A DNA stretch of 26,640 nt from UCB3 sp964415605 (GTDB lineage Bacteria; Chloroflexota; Anaerolineae; Epilineales; Epilineaceae), in contig CAYQBA010000048.1 of NCBI GenBank assembly GCA_964415605.1, positions 1-26,640 on the forward strand. Reading direction: 5' to 3'. This document shows, piece by piece, positions 22,192 through 26,640 of the stretch. The translations under genes and the position numbers were made by a program. Position 1 is the stretch's first letter. The number at the start of each line of letters is the position of its first letter. The notes under the pieces are model-generated. The model made no database searches. It saw only the letters and a list, made by a program, of their open reading frames with translations, and had not been told where the DNA came from.

Positions 22192-24108
22192 GTGGCCGTC
22201 ACGCTCGTGGCCTGGGCGGCCCGGCTCTGGCGGCTCGACCACCAACCGCTGTGGTGGGACGAAGGCATCAGCGTCTACCTGGCCCACCAGAGCGTGGCGG
22301 CGATCCTGGCCGACCGCGCGGCGGACGTCCACCCGCCGCTGTACTTCCTGCTCCTGAAAGGCTGGACGGCGTTCGTCGGCCCGTCGGCCGCGGCGGGGCG
22401 GCTCTTCGCGGTGTTGTCGGCGACGCTGGCCGTGCCGGCGCTGATGGCGCTCGGCGCGCGGATGGCCGGGCGCCGCGTGGGGCGCATGGCGGGGCTGATC
22501 ATGGCGCTCGCCGCCTTCCAGGTGGCGCACGCCCAGGAGATCCGGATGTACAGCCTCGTGCCGCTCGTGGCGCTCGTGGCCACGGCCTGGCTGGCCCGCG
22601 TGCGCGTGTCCGGCGTCGCGCCGGGGCGGGCCGCCGGATGGGCGGCTTACGCCGTGGCGATCGCGGCCGGCGCGTGGCTCCACTACTACGCGCTCGCCGT
22701 CCCGCTCTTCCATGCCGTGGCGCTGGCGGCCGGCGGCGAGCGGCGCGCCGCCGTGTGGCGACGCTGGCTCGCGTCCCAGGCCGTGGCGGCGGCGCTCTTC
22801 GCGCCGTGGCTGGCCCGCGTCGCGGGCCGGATCGCCGGCAACGCCGCCGGGAAGGCCGCGGCCGAGTCCGATCCGATCGTGGGCCTGGTGGACTTCACCC
22901 GGCGCTACCTCACGGCGGTCGGGACCGGCGAGACGGGCACCGCACCGGACGGCGTGACGCGCATGGTCACCGGCGCGCTCGTCGGGCTGGCGGTCGTCGG
23001 CGCAGTCCGCTGGTGGCGCGGCGCCCCGTCGCGCGCACCCCTCTCGGTGGCGTGGCCGCTGGCCTGGCTCGGCGTCCCGCTCGCGGCCGGCTACGCCGTC
23101 AACCTCTGGCTGCCGTTCGACGCCTTCGCGCGCCTCCTGGCGTTCGCGGCGCCCGCGTTCTACCTGCTCGCGGCGGCCGGCGTGGCGTCGCTGGGCCGCG
23201 GCCGGACCGCCCGGGCGGCGCAGGCCGGGCTCGTGATCGCGCTGGTCGGGCTCCCGCTCTGGCGGTGGCAGGCCCGGCCCGTGGACAGCGCCGAGGACCC
23301 CCGCCCGCTGGTCGCCGCGCTGGCCGCCGAAGCCCGGCCGGCGGACGTGGTGATCACCGACTTCCCGTGGCAGACCGGCTTCCTGCTGGCCGGCTGGCCA
23401 CCCGGGGCGCCGCCGCCGCGGTGGTACACGGCGCCGGGGGCCGCCTGGGGCGCCGAGCCCGACCGGATGACGCGCGACCTCGGCGCGCTGATGGCGGCGC
23501 ATGCCCGGCTGTGGTACCCGGCCTACCAGGCCCTTGGCCGGACGACCGGGCGCAACGTCGAGGGCTTCCTCGCGGCGCAGGCGTATCCCGCCGCCGATCG
23601 GTGGTTTGGCCTGACGCGCCTGCTGCTCTTCGGCAGCGGCGCGACCGGCGTCGTGCCGGTCGCGCCGGCGGCCGCGCCGCTGCCGGCGCGCTTCGAGGGC
23701 GGCATCGCGCTGGCCACGGCCGACGTCGGGCCGGCGGAGCCGCGGCCCGGGGACATCGTGGCGGCGGCCCTGGGTTGGCGCGCGGACGCGGCGCCGCGCG
23801 AGCGGCTCACCGTCTTCGTCCATGTCGTGGACGCCGGCGGCCGCGTGGTGGCCCAGCACGACGCGGAACCGGCCGGCGGGTCGCGCCCGACCGACGCCTG
23901 GCGCGCGGGCGAGTCCATCGCCGACCGCCACGGCGTCCGGCTGCCGGCGGACGCGCCGAGCGGGCGGCTGCGCGTGGTCGTCGGCCTTTACCGCCCCGCC
24001 ACGGCGGAGCGCTTGCGGCGCGCGGGGGGCGGCTCGGACCACGTCGTCCTGGGCGACGTTCGCGTGGCGGGCGACCCGGCGGGGGCGACCGGGGCGGTCG
24101 AGCCGTGA
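22192..24108 (+). CDS. Family-39-type membrane glycosyltransferase with C-terminal beta module
   Basis: About 638 residues, with many hydrophobic segments. The start contains RLDHQPLWWDEGISVYLA, where Asp23-Glu24 of WWDEG is the characteristic DE of GT-C enzymes (ArnT/PMT-like), followed by DVHPPLYFLLLKGW and AHAQEIRMYSLVPLVAL, both typical. These enzymes transfer sugars from polyprenyl-phosphate donors on the outer face of the membrane. The last ~125 residues (about 501-625; LTVFVHVVDAGGRVVAQHDA, then PTDAWRAGE and RLRVVVGLYRPATAERL) form a beta module often seen in Chloroflexota glycosyltransferases. The start is unresolved. No ATG and no ribosome site are present. GTG 22192 clips the first helix, and the open frame extends upstream to a CTG at 22105, 11 bp after the preceding gene. 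The acceptor is unknown. Confidence 0.88.
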   Translation: MAVTLVAWAARLWRLDHQPLWWDEGISVYLAHQSVAAILADRAADVHPPLYFLLLKGWTAFVGPSAAAGRLFAVLSATLAVPALMALGARMAGRRVGRMAGLIMALAAFQVAHAQEIRMYSLVPLVALVATAWLARVRVSGVAPGRAAGWAAYAVAIAAGAWLHYYALAVPLFHAVALAAGGERRAAVWRRWLASQAVAAALFAPWLARVAGRIAGNAAGKAAAESDPIVGLVDFTRRYLTAVGTGETGTAPDGVTRMVTGALVGLAVVGAVRWWRGAPSRAPLSVAWPLAWLGVPLAAGYAVNLWLPFDAFARLLAFAAPAFYLLAAAGVASLGRGRTARAAQAGLVIALVGLPLWRWQARPVDSAEDPRPLVAALAAEARPADVVITDFPWQTGFLLAGWPPGAPPPRWYTAPGAAWGAEPDRMTRDLGALMAAHARLWYPAYQALGRTTGRNVEGFLAAQAYPAADRWFGLTRLLLFGSGATGVVPVAPAAAPLPARFEGGIALATADVGPAEPRPGDIVAAALGWRADAAPRERLTVFVHVVDAGGRVVAQHDAEPAGGSRPTDAWRAGESIADRHGVRLPADAPSGRLRVVVGLYRPATAERLRRAGGGSDHVVLGDVRVAGDPAGATGAVEP

Positions 24109-24149
24109 GCGGCGCGGCGCCCGCGCACCGGCGATCCGCCGCGACCGTC

Positions 24150-24178
24150 TTGACCCACCTCTCCATAGAACCTAGTAT
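24150..24178 (+). promoter_or_regulatory. Sigma-70-type promoter of the pyruvate dehydrogenase operon
   Basis: TTGACC (24150-24155), 17 bp, TAGTAT (24173-24178), in an AT-richer island. A start near 24185 gives an ~87-nt leader, which contains a 12-codon frame (24194-24232) and a 6-bp ACGATG / CATCGT stem. No riboswitch was recognised there. Confidence 0.8.
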
Positions 24179-24271
24179 TTTTCTGTTTGCACGATGAAGC
24201 CAGGCCGCCACGACATCGTCACCCTCAGGTAGCGCCAACCGCCACCCCAACCCCAAGGAAGAGAACGCCGC

Positions 24272-26302
24272 ATGGTTGTCAAGATGGATGCGCTCCCGGC
24301 GCTGACGAGGGCCGGGCTCAGCGACGCCGAGCTCGTCGACCTGCTGCGGCACATGCAGCGGATCCGCGTCTTCGAGGACGCGGCGGCGCGGGAGTACACC
24401 CGCGGCAAGATCGGCGGCTTCATGCACCTTTACAACGGCCAGGAGGCGTCGGCCGTGGGTGCCCTGACCGCCCTCCGCCCCGACGACTTCGTCATGGCCC
24501 ACTACCGCGACCACGGCTACGCGATGGTGCGCGGGATGCCGACCGACCGCTTGATGGCCGAGCTGTTCGGGCGCATCGACGGTGTCGCCAAGGGTCGCGG
24601 CGGCTCGATGCACTTCTACAGCGAGGCCCACAACTTCCTCGGCGGCTGGGCCATCGTCGGCGGCCAGGTACCGCTGGCCGTGGGGCGTGCCTTCGCCACC
24701 GAGTACCGCCGCCGGCTCCTGCACGAGGACCGCGACGACATCGGCATGGTCATCATGGGCGACGGCGCCACCAGCATCGGCTACTTCTTCGAGTCGATGA
24801 ACTTCGCCGCCGTGTGGGACGCTCCGATCATCTTCTACATCGAGAACAACCGCTACGGCATGGGCGGCGCCGTCGACCGCGTGTCGGCGGTGCACAGCAT
24901 GGCCGACAAGGCCAAGGCCTTCGAGATCCCCGCCGCGACCGTCGACGGCATGGACGTGTTGGCGGTGCACGCCGCGACGCGCGAGGCCGTTGCCTGGGTG
25001 CGCGAGCACCGCCAGCCGTATGTCCTCGAGGTGATGACGTACCGCTTCCGCGCCCACTCCATGGCCGACCCCGACCTCTATCGGACGAAGGACGAGGTCG
25101 AGCTGTGGCGCCGCCGCGACCCCATCGCGGTGTTCTCGGCGCAGCTCATCGCGGCCGGGGTGCTGGCCGAAGGCGATTGGGCGCGGATCCAGGCCGAGGC
25201 CGACGCCGAGATCGCGGCCGCCGTGGCGTTCGCCGAGGCCAGCCCCGAGCCGCCGCTGTCCGAGCTGCTGACCGACATCGTGGCCGACCCGCCGGCGACG
25301 ACCGCGGCACCCGCGGCCACCAAGGTCATGACGGTCACCGAGGCGCTCAACGCCGCCCTCGACGAGTGGATGGCCCGCGAGCCGCGCGGCTTCATCCTGG
25401 GCGAGGACGTCAACAAGTACGGCGGTGCCTACGCCGTGACGCGCGGGCTGCCCCAGAAGCACGGCGACGAGCGCGTGCGCGACACGCCGATCGCCGAGGG
25501 CGCCATCGTCGGCGTGGCCACCGGGGCGGCGATGGCCGGCCTGCGGCCCGTCGCCGAGATCATGACCGTCAACTTCGCGCTGCTCGCCTCGGACGCCATC
25601 ATCAACCACGCCGCGAAGGTGCGGTCGATGTTCGGCGGCCAGAGCCACGTGCCGCTGGTGGTCCGCACCGTCGGCGGCGGCGTCCAGCTCGCCTCGACGC
25701 ACTCCCAGAACTTCGACAGCCTGTTCGCGCACATCCCTGGCTTGCGCGTGGCCGCCGTCGGCACGCCGCTGGACGCCAAGGGCCTGCTCGCCGCCGCACT
25801 CGAGCTCGACGACCCCACGGTCTTCCTCGAGCACCAGCTGCTCTACCGGATCAAGGGCGAGGTCCCCGACGGGCACTTCACGCTGCCGGTCGGCAAGGCC
25901 CACGTCGAGCGCGAAGGCCAGGCCGGCGGCGTGACGCTGATCGGCTACTCGCGCGGCCTGCAGATCGCCCTCCAGGCGGCCGACCACGTGGCCGAGACAT
26001 ACGGGCTGCAGGCGGAGGTCATCAACCTGCGCTGGCTGCGGCCGCTCGACGTCGACACCCTCGTGGCATCGGTGAAGAAGACCAACCGCGCCATCGTCGT
26101 GGAGGACGACTGGGTGTCGTACGGCGTGGGGTCCGAGGTCGCCGCGCGGCTGCAGGAGCACGCGTTCGACTGGCTCGACGCGCCGGTGCTGCGCGTGGGC
26201 CAGGTCGAGGCGCCGCTGCCGTACGCCGCCAACCTCGAGCGCGCGGCATGGCCGTCGGTCGAGAAGGTCGTGGCCGCGCTGCGCGACCTCAAGATCGTCT
26301 GA
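24272..26302 (+). CDS. Pyruvate (2-oxoacid) dehydrogenase E1, fused alpha and beta subunits
   Basis: A 676-residue protein that joins both E1 chains. Alpha part (1-~336): FMHLYNGQEASAVGA, HYRDHGYAMVRGMP and KGRGGSMHFYSEAHNFLGG. It has the ThDP motif GDGATSIGYFFESMNFAA starting at 163 and ending near ENNRYGMG, with GDG 163-165 and NN 192-193, and the regulatory-loop-like YRFRAHSMADPDLYRTKDE. A Pro/Ala/Thr linker (337-350) precedes the beta part (from ~351; TVTEALNAALDEWM, then GEDVNKYGGAYAVTRGL, HIPGLRVAAVGTPLDAKGLL and VFLEHQLLY). It decarboxylates a 2-oxoacid using ThDP and acetylates the E2 lipoyl group. The HLYNGQEA and GSMH patterns favour pyruvate; acetoin or branched-chain acids are possible. 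ATG 24272 follows AAGGAAGAG. The E2 gene starts 14 bp after its stop. Confidence 0.95.
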   Translation: MVVKMDALPALTRAGLSDAELVDLLRHMQRIRVFEDAAAREYTRGKIGGFMHLYNGQEASAVGALTALRPDDFVMAHYRDHGYAMVRGMPTDRLMAELFGRIDGVAKGRGGSMHFYSEAHNFLGGWAIVGGQVPLAVGRAFATEYRRRLLHEDRDDIGMVIMGDGATSIGYFFESMNFAAVWDAPIIFYIENNRYGMGGAVDRVSAVHSMADKAKAFEIPAATVDGMDVLAVHAATREAVAWVREHRQPYVLEVMTYRFRAHSMADPDLYRTKDEVELWRRRDPIAVFSAQLIAAGVLAEGDWARIQAEADAEIAAAVAFAEASPEPPLSELLTDIVADPPATTAAPAATKVMTVTEALNAALDEWMAREPRGFILGEDVNKYGGAYAVTRGLPQKHGDERVRDTPIAEGAIVGVATGAAMAGLRPVAEIMTVNFALLASDAIINHAAKVRSMFGGQSHVPLVVRTVGGGVQLASTHSQNFDSLFAHIPGLRVAAVGTPLDAKGLLAAALELDDPTVFLEHQLLYRIKGEVPDGHFTLPVGKAHVEREGQAGGVTLIGYSRGLQIALQAADHVAETYGLQAEVINLRWLRPLDVDTLVASVKKTNRAIVVEDDWVSYGVGSEVAARLQEHAFDWLDAPVLRVGQVEAPLPYAANLERAAWPSVEKVVAALRDLKIV

Positions 26303-26316
26303 CGGAGGCGACCCGC

Positions 26317-26640
26317 ATGGCAACCAAGGTCGAGATGCCCAAGATGGGCTACGACATGACGGAGGGGACGATCCTCAGCTGGGCCAAGCAAGAGGGCGAC
26401 CCGGTGGCGAAGGGCGACGTGCTCGGCGAGATCGAGACCGGCAAGGTCAACATCGAGATCGAGGCGTTCGACGACGGCGTGCTCCGCAAGATCCTGGTGG
26501 AGCCCGGGCGAGCCGTGCCGGTGGGCACCCCGATCGCCATCATCGGCTCGGCGGACGAGCCGCTGGACCTGCCGACCTCGGCGGCGCCGCCGGCATCGGC
26601 GTCGGCCGCCTCCGCTGCCGGCGGCGCCAACGGGGTGGCG
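26317..26640 (+). CDS. Dihydrolipoamide acyltransferase E2, lipoyl domain (cut by window edge)
   Basis: The first 108 codons of the E2 subunit, from ATG 26317 with GGAGG upstream. Residues 2-78 are a lipoyl domain (ATKVEMPKMGYDMTEGTILS, GDPVAKGDVLGEIETGKVNI) with the lipoylated Lys43 in ETGKVNIEI. An Ala/Ser/Pro linker (ASASAASAAGGANG) starts at about 83 and would lead to the E1/E3-binding and catalytic domains beyond the window. It is the second gene of the dehydrogenase operon. Whether the whole protein is an acetyltransferase or another acyltransferase cannot be told from this part. Confidence 0.95.
   Translation, partial: MATKVEMPKMGYDMTEGTILSWAKQEGDPVAKGDVLGEIETGKVNIEIEAFDDGVLRKILVEPGRAVPVGTPIAIIGSADEPLDLPTSAAPPASASAASAAGGANGVA

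Noticed and set aside
24185..24271. TPP or other riboswitch before the ThDP-dependent E1 gene
   Set aside because: None of the CTGAGA / CTGATCTGGATAATGCCAG signatures is present, only a 6-bp stem.
23807..26323. Very long minus-strand open frame opposite the E1 gene
   Set aside because: It is the mirror of a clear fused E1 gene in GC-rich DNA. Its translation is His/Arg/Gly-rich without any domain and it has no ribosome site.

Overview
This is a very GC-rich bacterial chromosome segment (well above 70 % GC by eye). It most resembles a Chloroflexota genome, perhaps Anaerolineae or Ardenticatenia-like, and probably a metagenome-assembled scaffold. The evidence for the phylum is indirect. It consists of a family-39-type glycosyltransferase with the C-terminal beta module common in that phylum, secreted proteins with Thr/Pro stalks, tandem adenylate cyclase-ATPase genes, and a fused pyruvate dehydrogenase E1. 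Two 10-N gaps (10510-10519 and 17690-17699), each preceded by G/C-only junk, mark scaffold joins.

Layout. Positions 1-4233 (minus strand) hold a thiamin operon in the order thiL, thiE, thiW, a double-ATPase ECF gene, and ecfT (cut by the window edge). Positions 4274-5258 hold a terminator and a lipoprotein gene. Positions 5502-10302 hold two tandem paralogous adenylate cyclase / STAND-ATPase regulators. Positions 10605-12097 hold a secreted Kelch-type protein with one frameshift. Positions 12347-14899 hold a second thiamin locus on the minus strand: promoter, TPP riboswitch, intrinsic terminator, cytX, thiM. Positions 14924-16243 hold a CNNM/CBS (HlyC/CorC-type) membrane protein, divergent from a secreted LysM protein (16526-17533) that ends in a perfect 16-bp terminator. 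Positions 17792-19615 (minus) hold an HD-domain phosphohydrolase and a HIT protein. Divergent from these are an Mrp/ApbC-type ATPase, a sulfite-oxidase-like molybdoenzyme and a glycosyltransferase (19849-24108, plus). Positions 24150-26640 start a pyruvate (2-oxoacid) dehydrogenase operon: promoter, fused E1 alpha-beta, and the lipoyl domain of E2.

How it fits together. Both thiamin loci point to salvage: uptake of the thiazole moiety (ThiW with an ECF module) and of hydroxymethylpyrimidine (CytX), thiazole phosphorylation (ThiM), joining of the two halves (ThiE) and the final phosphorylation to thiamin diphosphate (ThiL). No thiC, thiG or thiD lies in the window. Only the cytX-thiM locus carries a visible TPP riboswitch. 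The same window encodes a major ThDP consumer, the dehydrogenase E1. No CRISPR array, tRNA, rRNA or mobile element was seen. The genes are mostly recognisable families. The least ordinary parts are the tandem cyclase-ATPase pair, the Mrp homologue without its CxxC pair, and the secreted proteins of unknown function.
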